Shown: positions 32,736-43,721 of the stretch, one piece after another
Numbering within the stretch: position 1 is the first letter of the stretch
Layout of the letters: the number at the start of each line of letters is the position of its first letter
DNA from: Corticium candelabrum
Taxonomy: Eukaryota; Porifera; Homoscleromorpha; Homosclerophorida; Plakinidae
DNA length: 64,000 nucleotides
Reading direction: 5' to 3'
NCBI RefSeq assembly: GCF_963422355.1
Contig: NC_085100.1
Location: 6,234,068-6,298,067 of the forward strand
The notes under the pieces: generated by a model
The model's input: only the letters and a program-made list of their open reading frames with translations
What the model was told of the DNA's origin: nothing
The model's database searches: none
Program-made: the position numbers and the translations under genes

Positions 32736-35521
32736 CAGGCACGGATCCAGAGCCCCAAGATGGGGTGCACAGGTAATATCAATAAAAGTGTGTTTGATAT
32801 TAACAGAAACTCCACCTACAAAAGCTCATTAGTTATGAAACGGCACTACGCCATAAACTGCCAATTAGCAACTTGAGTCTAGAATATTGATCAGTTCCAT
32901 CTTTCAGGGATGTTTTCTGGCAAAAACCTTGATGGCTTCCTCGTAGTCTATGTCCATAGCGTAGTGAAAATGTAGCAAGGCGCGACCGTTAAGTCTTGTC
33001 TGTCCCATTGTGGAACGCAGGTAAGTTTTAAGTCGTCGTAGTCCACTTATGCTGCGCTCGCAACTACAAGTGGTTATCGGTAGTGTGCAAGTAATTCTCA
33101 AGAGTGTATTTACATTTGGTGAATATGTATACTGTTCATCTGCACCGGCTGCTAGAGCTTGCTGCAGAGTTGAGGGCAAGTCTACAATTTCGAAACCCTG
33201 CCAGCAAACGTTCCAAAATACCAGATCCTCGTCAAAAGTCGCAGGACTAGGGAGATCCGCCTGGTAAAATGCTCCAAGCTCTTCAGCGTGTCTTTTCCAG
33301 AAGGGGTCTGTGCGCATAGCGAGAGGTACAAGGCTTAGGGCAAGCACTGACTTCTTCTGCGTGTCGAAAAATCGTTCCCTGAACAGCACAAACAAAAGAG
33401 ATCGTCAAGGTACGTACCACCAACATTTGTCTTATTTAAACACTTACTTTATTTGAAGAAGGAAGCGATCCAAAACGGAATAGCAGTAGACCTTCTAAAG
33501 TACTCTTCTGCCGCCTCCGCTAAAACATTTGCGCGATCCCTTTGTCTACCACAACGTCGGAGTAAGGACGGCTCATAGTCCGACTCCCCTACAGCTTCAC
33601 GAACTTTTTCAGCCGCATATTTGAACCATCGGTCACTGTGTTCCGACACGTTGTCTCTGAAATGCTGCAGCCCTTGGCAAGTCCTGTCTACATCTTTATA
33701 CGCTTTACTTATGTCTATAGAGGATGACAGTAGCTGGACACTAAGACCCTTTACAATAGACATCACTTTGAACATAGTTGTGAAAGCCATCACGAACTCA
33801 AACTGACTTATACACTGAAGAAGGGTAGTAGCATCTGTGACTGTTTCTCTGTTCCATCCTGTAGAAGAATCCTTGATGTCTTCAAATACTACTATAAGAG
33901 ATGCAAATAGTTGATCAAAGTTCTCTAGAGTATCGTGTCTCTGAATCCAGCGCGTTTTACAAAGCCCTAGAAGTTTCGTTCTCTTTGGGGCCTGATCCTG
34001 GCCTTGCTCACAAATTTTCTTCTTCGGGAAGGCCTGCCGTTTTGGTGAATATTTAAAAAAATTCAGCTACTTTGGTTATAACTCCCATGGCATTTCTTAC
34101 TGCTGGTATTTTACAAGCTTCTACAATGACCAAATTAAGCTTATGGGATGCACAATGTACATACACTGCCTTGGGAAACTCCGCCTGAATTCCAGCCTTG
34201 ACACACCTGAGATTTCCGGCCATGTCCCAGCACCATCGTAACCCTGCCCTCTAAGGAAGCCAACATCTAACCCATATCGCCTTATTGTGTCAAGCATCAA
34301 AGTGGCTAAGGCTTCACCAGAGATGCCCTCTTCACAAGAAAAAATCCGATAAAGTCTTCTTTCAATTCCCATAGACCATCAACGTATCTGATGACCAGAC
34401 TCAACTGCTCGATATTTGAACAGTCAGCTGCTTCATCTGCTAGTACGGCAAAATACTTGCCTTTGGTGGAGATTTCTTTCACAATCTTCTCTCTGATCCA
34501 GTTGCCTATTATATCAATCAAGTCATTCTGAATTGTTTTTGATCGATATAGCGCGTTCTTTGGCGCAGACATGAAGTGTTCTTGTAGTTCTTTGTCGCCA
34601 GAATCAAGTAGAAAGTCAAGCAGGGCTTGGAATTTTCCAGGATTATGACCAGTTTCAGCTATCCACTTGCTGTCATCTCTATGGCCTCTGAAAGGAATAT
34701 TTTGCTTACCAAGGAAGACTATGGTCTTCACTATTGAGCGCAGTATCGACCTGTTCTCACACACTCTCTTAGCAACAGCCGTCTGTGCTTCCTGAATAAC
34801 TGGCAATCGTATCTGCTTCATTCTGGCAGTGAATTCAGCCAGAGCTACCAGGGCATCTCTGTGATACTGACAAGATTCATGATTTTTGAGCAGCATCGTG
34901 GTCTTGTAGAACTTAGTGAGAGGCCAAGACACCAATGCTCCTACGTTGTCCCCGGTTGCAAACAGCAGACACGGGGCACAAAATCCACCATTGCAGTGCT
35001 TCGAATACCATAGCCATGAATACTTCTTTAGCCATGTTTGTTGAAAGTTACGCTTTTTCTTCTCATGCTCTTCGACCAAAGGGTATACAAAATCAGCGCT
35101 TGGCTGATTAATATTTTGGAATAGATTAAACCTGAAACAAGTTGATATCAATTAATCTTACTTGTCTCAAAGAACATTTACGTAGATACGTGTCAGATGA
35201 TGAAAGAGTCCTTGCAAACGTTAGACCTACTAAGCCAACATCGTAGGGACGATTTAGGCAGCTTAGACCCAACTCACCAACGGCTACGCAGGGTCCTGGG
35301 GTCTCACTAACAACAACTGCGCTGGTTTCACGTGTGGGGTTTCCAGTAGGTGTCTCTAGAATCTCTCCGCCTTCCGATCTCAAATCGCTTCACTCCAAGT
35401 CAGTCAAGCTGCCCTGCCGCTTTTTCATGATACTGTGCACGCGTGTGACTGACCACATCTGGGAAAATTTCTCAAGACACGCCCACTGAGTTGGGGTGCA
35501 CTATGCCTGGATCCGCGCCTG
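32736..35521 (-). mobile_element. hAT transposon nested in Ty3/Gypsy copy 4, insertion I
   Basis: Both ends carry the hAT-type tip CAGGCRCGGATCCAG: 32736-32750 on the plus strand (A at R) and inverted at 35507-35521 (G at R). GTGCACCCCA follows inside each end. Protease-side coding sequence stops at the right tip and resumes at the left tip in the same reading direction, confirming an insertion. The gene inside runs on the same strand as the host element. A clean 8-bp duplication is not visible; AAGAC occurs close to both junctions. Confidence 0.9.
32904..35425 (-). pseudogene. hAT transposase (TTF zinc finger, DUF4371, dimerisation domain), insertion I
   Basis: The reading starts near 35425 (MKKRQGSLTDLE, then an in-frame TGA). 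A TTF-type zinc-finger region is in the frame 34306-35151 (WLKKYSWLWYSKHCNGGFCAPCLLFA), followed by DUF4371 with FAVLADEAADCSNIEQLS, which holds the catalytic Asp region. Frames at 34121-34372 and 33449-33793 continue it with shifts. A canonical GT-AG intron of 69 nt (33379-33447) leads to the last exon, 32904-33378, with the hAT dimerisation domain (TLPITTCSCERSISGLRRLKTYLRST). The layout is that of ZMYM1-like transposases common in animals. Stops and shifts make it a pseudogene. Confidence 0.9.
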
Positions 35522-36502
35522 CCAGTCTTGATTGGTAAAGACACTGAATATTGGAAGAGTGGCTGTGGTACTACTACGAGGAGATTGAAACGTCACTGTA
35601 CCGTCGCCGTACTGAATAACTGCGTGAACGTAGCGCAATAAGTCAGATCTCAAAAGAATAGGACAGGCAAAGTCACGAATAACCACGAAACAATGATGAA
35701 ATTGCATGCCACCAACAGAAAGCGTAAGATCAATCTTACCTACCACATCAAGCTGACCACCATTTGCTGCGATAAGATTTTCCTGTACACCAGACGATTG
35801 GGTGACTTCAAGACCGAGGTCATCAACAAAGGCGCTAGAAACAATTGAAGAAGCGGCTCCGGAGTCGATGACACACGTCGCAGGTGCAGTTCCTTCAACA
35901 GTAAGTGTACAGACAGGAACGGAAGAAGAAGGCTGAGAAGCTAGACAAGAATAGTTGGCAAGAGAATCGTTGTAAATGGCGTACACAGGATTGCGGCCGC
36001 GGGATGGTGGTTGGCGTGAGTTGACAAGACTTGTATTGTGTGGCTGTTGAACAGAATCCGTGTTATGGTTTGTTGGTAACGCGGAATTGGCAGGTGCTGA
36101 CTGACACGACTGTTGCGACTTGGTTTCTCTGGCAAGACGTTTACGGCAATCGCTAATTTTGTGACCGTACTTATGACAGTAGTGACAGGTGCCATGAAAG
36201 GTGGAGGCTTTGGAATCAGAAACTTGAGGTACAACAGAAGACGAAACCGTGTTCGAAAAAACCAGACGGTGACCAAATAGCGGCAGATTGCAAAAACTTC
36301 TGAACTTCTCCCTGTTGGTTAAGAAGTTCTGTTTGCTGTTTGCTGTAATCATCTGTTGTAGAAGTTGGTCTGACTGACTACTGGACGTGGGCGATGCTTG
36401 CGGCCTTGTGACAGGTGACCCATCGGCAAAAGATGTTGAGACTGGGCGTATTGTGACTCCGAGTGGCGAAGAACAAAACAATTGTTGTGGTCACTAGCCA
36501 AG
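35522..36502 (-). pseudogene. nucleocapsid and protease of Ty3/Gypsy copy 4
   Basis: A long frame (ending in the nested hAT tip at 35501) encodes a Ser- and Gln-rich gag C-terminus, one CCHC knuckle (CHYCHKYGHKISDC, near 36150-36192) and an aspartic protease with VIDSGAASSIV, i.e. D-S-G and not D-T-G, near 35845-35875. D-S-G is an accepted retropepsin-like variant. A frame change near 36480 separates it from the upstream gag part beyond the second hAT insertion. Confidence 0.88.
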
Positions 36503-39439
36503 CAGTGGCGGATACAGGATTTAATAGACGGGAGCACGAAACCTAATTTGTGGGCGTGTCCACTAAAAAGTGAGCTTAGCCGGCTAAGTGTAGTGTTAAA
36601 TACTTCAATTACTAAGTAGCGGTAAAATAGTTGTTACAGAGTGTGTTTTTAAAACAAAACATCAGAAATTAAAACAAAACCTAGACTAAATTTATTTTCC
36701 TCAGGGTCAATAACTATTAAGCGGACTTTGAAGTAACATTCTTCTTGGCCGCTTAGCAGCAAACGAATTTACAATAACGTCATAGTCAAGAGGAATATCC
36801 TTGTGAATAAACAGTAATATAAGTGTATTAGGTCGGTCTTGTAACATTGTTGTTCGTAGCTCCGACTTTACGTACTTCAGGGATGAGTTACCTCTCTCTA
36901 CGCTTGCAGTTGTGACAGGAATAACAAGTAGCAGCTTCAGCAATGTGCAAATGTTAGGATACAGTTTTTCGTTAGCCTTTTGTAAAGTTTCACAGATATT
37001 TCCGGAGGCTGTGTAGAAAATAGTTTCCATTTCTCAATCCACAATTTTATTTCTTGCTCAATTGCCTCCGCAGCTGATAGGCCTTGGTGAAAGCGTTTAT
37101 ACAGTTCAGCCACCTCACCATCAGTTAGAGTGGTCAAGTTACAAGGTAACAACTTAAGTCCCTTGATAGCCTGTTGGTTAAGTTGTGAGAATCTCGTGGA
37201 AAGTTCTGCTATAAGGTGGTCAAGAAAGGAATAAATGTAGTGCACCTCCAGTAGGTTTTGGGGTTCTCAACCCCAACGTTAGAGCGAAGACTTTGCCGAC
37301 TACCCGTCCTTGGCACGGTCAATTCCTCCATCCCATGCAGTTCAGCCATTGTACACATAGACGCGTAAACCTTGTCGTATTCATTGCTGGGATTCGTTCG
37401 GATGTCCTTGAGAACACGCTTAACAACGTCTACCTCTTTGTAAGCTGTCAAAATATCTTGCATCGAGCCTTGGAGAAGACAGCTTAGGGGTTTGGTGTAA
37501 CCAAAGAAGTAGAGATTTGTCTGCAATGCTGCAATAAATTGGTCTGACGAGATAGCTTTGAGAAGTCCATTGGCCTGCTTCACGGTCTTGACGTTCCACT
37601 CCCTACTTGAGTTTCTGCTTATATTCTCAAAGCAGTTTACGATAGGTTCATACATCTCAGCAAATTCAACCAAGATGGTATGCCGCTCGACCCAACCCGT
37701 TTCACACATCAGTTTTACTTTGTGAGGGGAAACTTCCGTCACTCCAAGTGATTTCCTTTGAACATTTACCTTCGAAACTGTATTCTCAAGATGTCGTTGT
37801 CTTTTGGGAGAATACTTAAAGAAAATACCTACAGCCTTTAAATGAGAGAGCATGCAGCAGATGTCGGGAACAGTGGATGACTTGGAATAGCCAAGTTCAG
37901 TTGATGGCTAGCGCAGTGATAATATGCTGCCTTGGGAACTTTCTCTCGAAACTTAGCCTGACAGCCATTTAGGTGACCAGACATGCTTCCTGCACAATCA
38001 TATGCTTGTGCATGACAAAGGTTACAATCAATTCCAAACCGAGAGAGAGCTTCAAAGAGTTTGTCAAAAATTGAAGCTCCCCTTACACTTTCACAGGGGA
38101 TAAAACTGACAAGTCTCTCTACCGGTTGATTATCTTTGACATAACAAAGAACCACCCCAAGCTGCTCCAATCCACTCAAATCTGTTACTTCATCAGCCTC
38201 CAGTCCAAAGAACTTGCTAGCCTTCACATCAGACAAAATCTTGCTTACACTTAGTCACCCATGCATTCCAAAAGATCGTTTTGGGAGGTCTTTGATATGT
38301 ATGTGGCATTTTTTGCAAATTGCTTTTCTAGAAATTCCTTCAAAACAGTATCTCCTGAATCAATTCGAAATTGCACTAATGCTCAGAATTTTCCTTTGTT
38401 GATGGCGTCACATGTAGAATCATCTCTGTGTCCCCTCAGTGAAATGCCCTGCCTGCCACAGAATTTCAAGCATTTGACAATGGATGTCAGAACAGCATGA
38501 TTTCTTTTCACAAGCTGTTGTGCTTCAAGATTAATTGCAAAATCAACTCTTTGACTAGGTTTTCCATGGTTACAATGAATGCCATAAGCCTTGCTTCAGA
38601 TAGCTGGTGATAATGGACACTTGCGTGTGCTGTCAAATCAACTTTACCATCTTTCCAATTTTGGTAAGGCTTCTTAACCAGTTAATTGGCGCGGGAGGCT
38701 CCTTGATGGGAACCACTAGCTGAAGACAGGACACATGCCAGGCAGTACAAACCTAAAGCTCTCCTTGAATATGAGAGAAAAGTAAACATGTCAAACCATT
38801 CTCGATTGCATTTTCTGTGATATACGGCACTCTTTCGTTTGGAATCCTTGTAGGTTCGAGTGGGAAATTTCTCGTACTCCAAGAGTCTTCTCTCGTTGAT
38901 AAGGCGCCATTTTACTGCATCTGGAATGAATGCTAGCGAGTCCGCCACAAAGTCAGCAATGTCCATTTTAACGTGGTCATTTTCATCTCCCGTTGCAAGT
39001 TGATCTGTTGTTTGGTGTAATCCGAAAGTTGTCCTAGCGGAAGCCACGTTGAAACCAGATGAGTCCATTGCTCTGTACTTTGTTGCCTGCTCTTGAGATG
39101 ACGACTCAGAAAGAAATCCTGTCAGTGATAACTGTTTGCGTTTGGTACACGCCATGTGTCGAACTTTTCCCTGCTTGTACGTGTACGTGTACAGACAGAG
39201 CATGCGCACTTGCAGGTATTTGTAGATGCACGGTAATAGGTCAAAATGATTCTATTTATAGTGGTAGGATCATGTAGACTCAGATTTGAAGATTCTGCGT
39301 AGCCCTCTGAGTACCTACCAATGTCTGATGAGTCCGTTCACTTACAAGAAAGTTTTTCCAAACGGGGGGCACGTGCCCTCAGTGCCCCCGTGCTCCCAGT
39401 GTCCCTTGCCCCAAGTGCCCCCGTCTGGATCAGCTAGTG
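36503..39439 (-). mobile_element. hAT transposon nested in Ty3/Gypsy copy 4, insertion II
   Basis: The left tip is CAGTGGCGGATACAG (36503-36517). The right tip in reverse complement reads CACTAGCTGATCCAG (39425-39439), matching at 11 of 15 positions. Inside the right tip are several GTGCCCCC blocks typical of hAT ends. Gag similarity stops at the right tip (REQSMALA) and resumes past the left tip (ASDHNN). The junction bases are diverged, so the 8-bp duplication is only suggestive (GCATGGCA against GCTTGGCT, overlapping the tips). It is more decayed than insertion I and probably older. Confidence 0.8.
36707..39209 (-). pseudogene. hAT transposase, insertion II
   Basis: The N-terminal frame (38682-39209) starts around MACTKRKQLSLTGFLSE and contains a TTF-type region (RTYKDSKRKSAVYHRKCNREWFDMFTFLSYSRRALGLYCLACVL). 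DUF4371 continues in 37838-38236 (FFGLEADEVTDLSGLEQLGV), where the D-E catalytic region has changed to E-A-D-E. Frames 37209-37853 and 36937-37245 hold the middle. The dimerisation domain is in 36707-37030 (LKLLLVIPVTTASVERGNSSLKYVKSELRTTM). The region 38240-38680 is broken. Same superfamily as insertion I but a different family. Confidence 0.88.
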
Positions 39440-40077
39440 CCATGCTTTGTTCTCGATCTCTCTTCCAGATCCTTTCGGCTTTTTCTGCACTATGCACTGC
39501 TTCAGAGAAAGTACTCGGTTGCTCGCATTCTAGCTCGATTTGAAACTCCGCACGGAGACCTTCGTGAAACCACGTAACAATAGTCAGCTTTGGTAAGATG
39601 CCATCTTGAGCTCCGTTGAGTTGAAGAAGAGTGCGAGGGAATCGTGAGTAAAACGTAGAAACAGGTTCTTGAGTACTTTGTCGAACAGACATCAGCTTGC
39701 GCGTAAAATAACATGCAGGTTTTTTTTGGACCAAACTGATCTCGCAGAAAACCCTCGAATCTGTCCCATGTAGCTCCTTCTGCTGTTGCAGTAGACAAAA
39801 AAGCGCGATACTCGGCACGAGCGCGTTCATCAAGTGCAACAGTGGCGTGTTGTAAACGGTGGGCTGGTGTCCAATGTCCCAGACCCGAGACAGCATGAAC
39901 ATGGAACAGCCAAGTGTCGAGGTCTTCGCCGTCGTCTCCCCAGAATTTATCTAACTGAACGGGAACTAATGAACGACGAACAGACTCACTCGTATCGTGG
40001 CCACTGATGGGGTCAGAACTGACAGAACGAACAGACGGTGAACGAGCATGAGCTCTGCGGCTTCTCGACTTCGGCAT
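39440..40077 (-). pseudogene. gag (capsid part) of Ty3/Gypsy copy 4
   Basis: ATG at 40075-40077 starts MPKSRSRRAHARSPS, a basic lead, and continues through DKFWGDDGEDLDTWLFHVHAV and FEGFLRDQFGPK, typical of retrotransposon gag. A frameshift near 39730 (in a run of T) moves the rest to another frame, with PVSTFYSRFPRTLLQLNG and TWFHEGLRAEFQIEL. It ends at the hAT insertion at 39439. Confidence 0.88.
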
Positions 40078-40116
40078 AGCTACGAACTGAAACCTCTGAC
40101 AAATGTAAACTTCACA

Positions 40117-40132
40117 AATCGGTTCTCCACCA
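40117..40132 (-). promoter_or_regulatory. primer-binding site of Ty3/Gypsy copy 4
   Basis: On the minus strand TGGTGGAGAACCGATT starts two bases after the 5' LTR end. It differs from copies 1-3, so another tRNA primes this family. Confidence 0.75.
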
Positions 40133-40134
40133 AA

Positions 40135-40263
40135 TGTAGACGAGAGGCTGGAATGATCGTACAGACGAAAAGCAATGTATTGTGTTGTGCACACTACCTA
40201 AATAGTCTCATAGCAGAAGTAGGCGTAGCTACACTCTAGAAGCATTAACATAATTACGCTACA
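40135..40263 (-). repeat. 5' LTR of Ty3/Gypsy copy 4
   Basis: 129 bp, TG...CA ends, near-identical to 29369-29497. The shared ATAG on the outer flanks is the target duplication. Confidence 0.95.
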
Positions 40264-40584
40264 ATAGTTACAAAAATTGTATCACTCAAAAGCGCCATTG
40301 ATAATTATATCTACGTGAAATTCAGAATATTGAAGACCCCACCCCACAAGGATTGAATCATCAACAGCAAACACTGACTCAAACCATTATTTTTCCTGAT
40401 GATCAGGCGCTGTAATATGTTCAGCTTAAACATATTATTATTTGCTGCGCATGCTGGCAAGTTTGTGTAGTAGTAAAAGCTACTATATCATTCATGTCTA
40501 GACACAACGGTTCTGTTACAATGAATACGCTGCAATAATTGTGCTGCATGCAAACAAACCCACCGCCCATAAGGCGGGTCATGC

Positions 40585-40586
<2 letters not shown>

Positions 40587-40653
<67 letters not shown>

Positions 40654-40779
40654 CGGGAGGGAGAAGGAAGGGAGGGCGGGAGGGAGGGAGAAAGGGAGGG
40701 AGGGAGGGAGGGAGGGAGGGAGGGAGGGAGGGAGGGAGGGAGGGAGGGATGGAGGGAGGGAGGGATGGAGGGAGGGAGA
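40587..40779. repeat. (GA)n and (GGGA)n microsatellite
   Basis: (GA)n at 40587-40650 passes into GGGA-rich units to 40779. The G-runs on one strand could form G-quadruplexes. Open frames across it are artefacts. Confidence 0.97.
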
Positions 40780-41140
40780 GAGATGCTAGCTATTAACGTA
40801 ATAGACTGAACTGAACTGAACTGAAATGATTTAATTATTTATACAGGGGAAGTCTTCCGCCATATAGCAAATCCACTAGACACCCTGTTAGTAATTGTAA
40901 GATTCCGCATGCATGCTCGCTCATATACAAAATACACCAGAATATAACTATATAATACTAGCAATTAAGCCTAGAGTAGTCACAACTATAATCTACACTA
41001 TAGCTAGCTAGTAACATAATATAGACCGATTTACCGGTATTACCTGTAGCTAAATTTGTACGAAGTTGAAATGCGCACATTATAATTAAACAGTTTCCGA
41101 ACGTTTGTTTGAAAAGTGCGTGCGTGCGCGCGCGCGCGTA
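40780..41140. other. non-coding stretch
   Basis: A short (CTGAA)n run at 40805-40825 and a CGCGCG tract near 41127; no gene seen. Confidence 0.6.
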
Positions 41141-41630
41141 TGTGTGGTGCTACAACTCAATTGGTTAGAGAGTGCGTTTTGAGAATGGAAACAACAGCGA
41201 CCTTGCTTGCAGGGTTGCAAGTTCAAGTCACAGTGATGGCGAGCTATGGCATAATTTCCTTGGGCAAGAAACTTAGCTAATTAGACACAATTGCCTTTCC
41301 CGACTCAGGAGTCTAAATAGGTACCTGGTCTTTGACTGGGGTGGCAAAAGCCTCCGACTGCGACAAAGTCCATCAGCCACTGGGGTCCGGGTGGGACTTC
41401 CAGTACTCACACTCACACCACAGTTGGCGTCGCAGTGGGAGCACCCGGCCAGGCACCAGGAGATTGCTTAGCACAACCCATAGCTCCTGCTTAGTGCACA
41501 GGAACCCAGCCATCTGGTTGGGGGCATTACCCAGGCCCGTAGGCTGGGGGTGGGGTTTGGGGGGTTCGGACGAACCGCCCGCTCAGCTGCATAGGTCAGG
41601 TTTCGATCCAATGTAATGGCACGCTAGCAA
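41141..41630 (+). mobile_element. tRNA-derived SINE
   Basis: The head looks like a tRNA gene: CAACTCAATTGGTTAGAG fits a polymerase III A box and GGTTGCAAGTTCAAGTC a B box, about 60 bases apart because of a small insertion. Downstream comes TTCCTTGGGCAAGAAACTTA...TCTAAATAGGTACCTGG, a block that I recall as a conserved central domain in several invertebrate SINE families. The 3' border is uncertain and I see no clear tail or target duplication. It is not a functional tRNA: there is no matching acceptor stem. Confidence 0.65.
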
Positions 41631-42297
41631 TCACGAGTGCATAGGACCATGTGGTTTCACACGTGTTGTTGGTCCAAGCGCCAAAACACGTGAAACTGCA
41701 TAGACCTCAGCAGCTAGCGCACGTGATGTAGCAAACCTGAGGCCTTGACACGAGTAATGGCACGTAGTACGCGAGACGCGCCTCTATATTTGATACGCCC
41801 TACTAGTAGCATCGAACTTTCCTACCTCTGCCTCTGCCCAATTTAGATCGCGCTTGTGGTATTCACTGGATATATCCCGCTGCTAAGTAGTAGCGTGACT
41901 TTGCTGTGAATTCACATTGAAGTTTAGTGTGAGTTCGTGGTGAGTCTGTGTTGAATTTTTCGGTAACACGGGCAAATTTTCCCCGGAATGTTGGCGAAAT
42001 TAAGCCGAAATTGACCCAGGTTTGCTGTGTTTTGACCAAATACTAAATGGTCATTCGTTCACGCGAATTCTTTGCAAAATGACCAAATTTGCGTAGGAAA
42101 CCGTCGAATTCACACGGAAAACGACTAGAATTTGGATTAAAGCGAGTTCTTTATACTATTGACATAATCTATTCGTAAAACACGCTGCATGAGTATTCTA
42201 GTAACAACATCAAATTGTCAGAGCAGTCTGTCCAGACTTCTGCTGTAATATTACGCACCTCGATCCTCTGCAGTTTTTGCATGAAAATTAGCAATCC
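41631..42297. other. non-coding stretch with relics of a terminal repeat
   Basis: 41640-41760 contains GACCATGTGGTTTCACACGT and CAGCTAGCGCACGTGATGT, diverged pieces of the 143-bp TIR of the Mutator-like element at 42525. No gene seen in the rest. Confidence 0.5.
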
Positions 42298-42524
42298 AGG
42301 CCGGTGTGATAGGGAATTTGGCATCTCCGGGAATTTGGTATCCCCGAGCCATATTCACTAGGAAATTTGGTATCCCTTCGGGACATTTTGCATCCCCGAA
42401 CCGTATATCCTAGGGAATTTGGACTCCCAGGAAATTTGGCGTCCCCCGAGTCGCATTTCCTAGGGAATTTGGCATGCCCGAGCGATATTTTCTAGAGAAT
42501 TTGACATCCCAAGCCTTATTTCCT
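42298..42524. repeat. minisatellite, left part (~32-bp unit)
   Basis: About seven diverged units of GGAATTTGGCATCCCCGAGC followed by a TATTTCCTA spacer. The array resumes in the same direction at 44339 after the Mutator-like insertion. Confidence 0.85.
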
Positions 42525-42899
42525 TAGACTCGTGCCCAGTCCTCCTCCGCGCTAGGTTGCTTACACCACGTGCGCTAGCTGTCACGTGTGTATAGGTCCA
42601 TGTGGTTTCACACGTGTGGTTGGCTTAAGCACGGAGGAGGACTGGGACCATGCTTCGTCACGTGACATGCTTTGAGTCTAATTAAGTTATTTAGCTCAGC
42701 CCACTGGTCTTGGCTAAGATTTCTAAGAGGCTCTGCTAAACGACACAGAAGGTGGTAGATTAGCAAGAGCCTAACAACTTGCCTACAACCGGTCAGTCGC
42801 CTGGCCTCACAAATCAACGCCATCATGCACATGCAGGATCCTCTTCGTAAAACTGCGCCGGCTAGCAGAGTCTAGAGTAGGATAACGCAGCCCATGACG

Positions 42900-43400
42900 G
42901 ACATATTTCGTACATTTGACTACCTTCACAAATCTAGAGCAGATCTAAATCTAAATACAAATTCAGATTGTCATACACCCAGATGTGTGTCTCTTTCGTG
43001 AGCTGCTGTACATCCTGGTAATCATTCGCCAAGTTCTTTAGTTAGACGTCGCTAAACCTGTTGATATGATTGCGAGACACCAAGATGGTTGAGGTCTGTA
43101 ATTGCTTGCTTTCCTGTACCGCGAGCAAACAAGCATGTAGGCTGTTAGGAGTGCAATCCCACTGCTTTGGCGATCTCAGAACTTCAGTGCCACAGTGCCG
43201 GTGATGAGAGCCTGTAGGCGTGTGCTGTCAGCATTTTCGTTGGCTTTCCCTTTGACCAGCGCTTGCAAGATGCCAAACAAATGAGGGCTTTGACGACGCA
43301 TCGTGTCTTCGATGTCTTTCACGGAGAAACGGCGTAAATCTTGCCACGAAACAGGCCCTCGACCAAGAGAACAGCAGTCGGACTCCCGCAAACGTTCGAT
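42900..43400 (-). pseudogene. DUF6589-like protein fragment
   Basis: On the minus strand VKDIEDTMRRQSPHLFGILQ...LQALITGTVAL is followed, across breaks, by SSGIALLTAYMLVCSRYRKASN, then AITDLNHLGVSQSYQQV, then HIWVYDNLNLYL near 42955-42990. The order of these blocks recalls the N-terminal half of DUF6589 proteins as I remember them (multi-copy, of unknown function, found in fungi and animals). Stops and shifts occur between blocks. The assignment is from pattern memory and needs a profile search. Confidence 0.4.
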
Positions 43401-43541
43401 CTATCTCGGACGACAGAGTCGTTTCTACTAATTGCCAATTGATTGGCGTCTCCGCATAATCTCTTGAGACATGTTGCTTCGCTGGAGTTGGACAAGTCCC
43501 ACTTGCTTGATTCGAATCTTGTCGATTTCTCCTTGTGACAT

Positions 43542-43721
43542 CTACAGGTCAGACAGGCACTCTGCAAGTGCACACCTCTTGTACGCAGTGCGTATCTTAC
43601 TTGCATAAGGCGAGGGGTGATTCCGCAAGTCTGAAACGTCAGTAGAATGTGCTATAACTCCAACAGAGACTGCTGCGAAGGCAATACCAACGTAGACGTA
43701 TGTTCTGGTGGCATGGTCCAT
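43542..43721 (-). CDS. small ORF, 59 aa, one hydrophobic segment
   Basis: ATG at 43719-43721 to TAG at 43542-43544. Residues 9-25 (YVYVGIAFAAVSVGVIA) form a possible membrane segment, followed by a soluble, basic part with two Cys. It lies inside the MULE-like element upstream of the DUF6589-like remnant. I know no family; it may be an exon or chance. Confidence 0.25.
   Translation of the reverse strand: MDHATRTYVYVGIAFAAVSVGVIAHSTDVSDLRNHPSPYASKIRTAYKRCALAECLSDL

Larger units (their letters stand above)
29369..40263 (-). mobile_element. Ty3/Gypsy LTR retrotransposon copy 4, full-length, with two nested hAT elements
   Basis: The two 129-bp LTRs (29369-29497, 40135-40263) differ at roughly 8 positions and are flanked by the target duplication ATAG (29365-29368, 40264-40267). 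The coding order on the minus strand is gag (40077 down), nucleocapsid and protease (36480-35525), RT (32450-31850), RNase H and integrase (31830-29830). Two insertions interrupt it: 36503-39439 within gag and 32736-35521 after the protease. Removing both gives an element of about 5.2 kb, normal for Ty3/Gypsy. Frameshifts inactivate it. Confidence 0.95.

Noticed and set aside
29365..40267. Inverted-LTR or foldback interpretation of 29369 and 40135
   Set aside because: The two 129-bp segments are in direct orientation with matching ATAG flanks, so they are ordinary LTRs.
41141..41240. Functional tRNA gene
   Set aside because: A- and B-box-like motifs are present, but there is no pairing acceptor stem and the box spacing is altered; it fits a SINE head.
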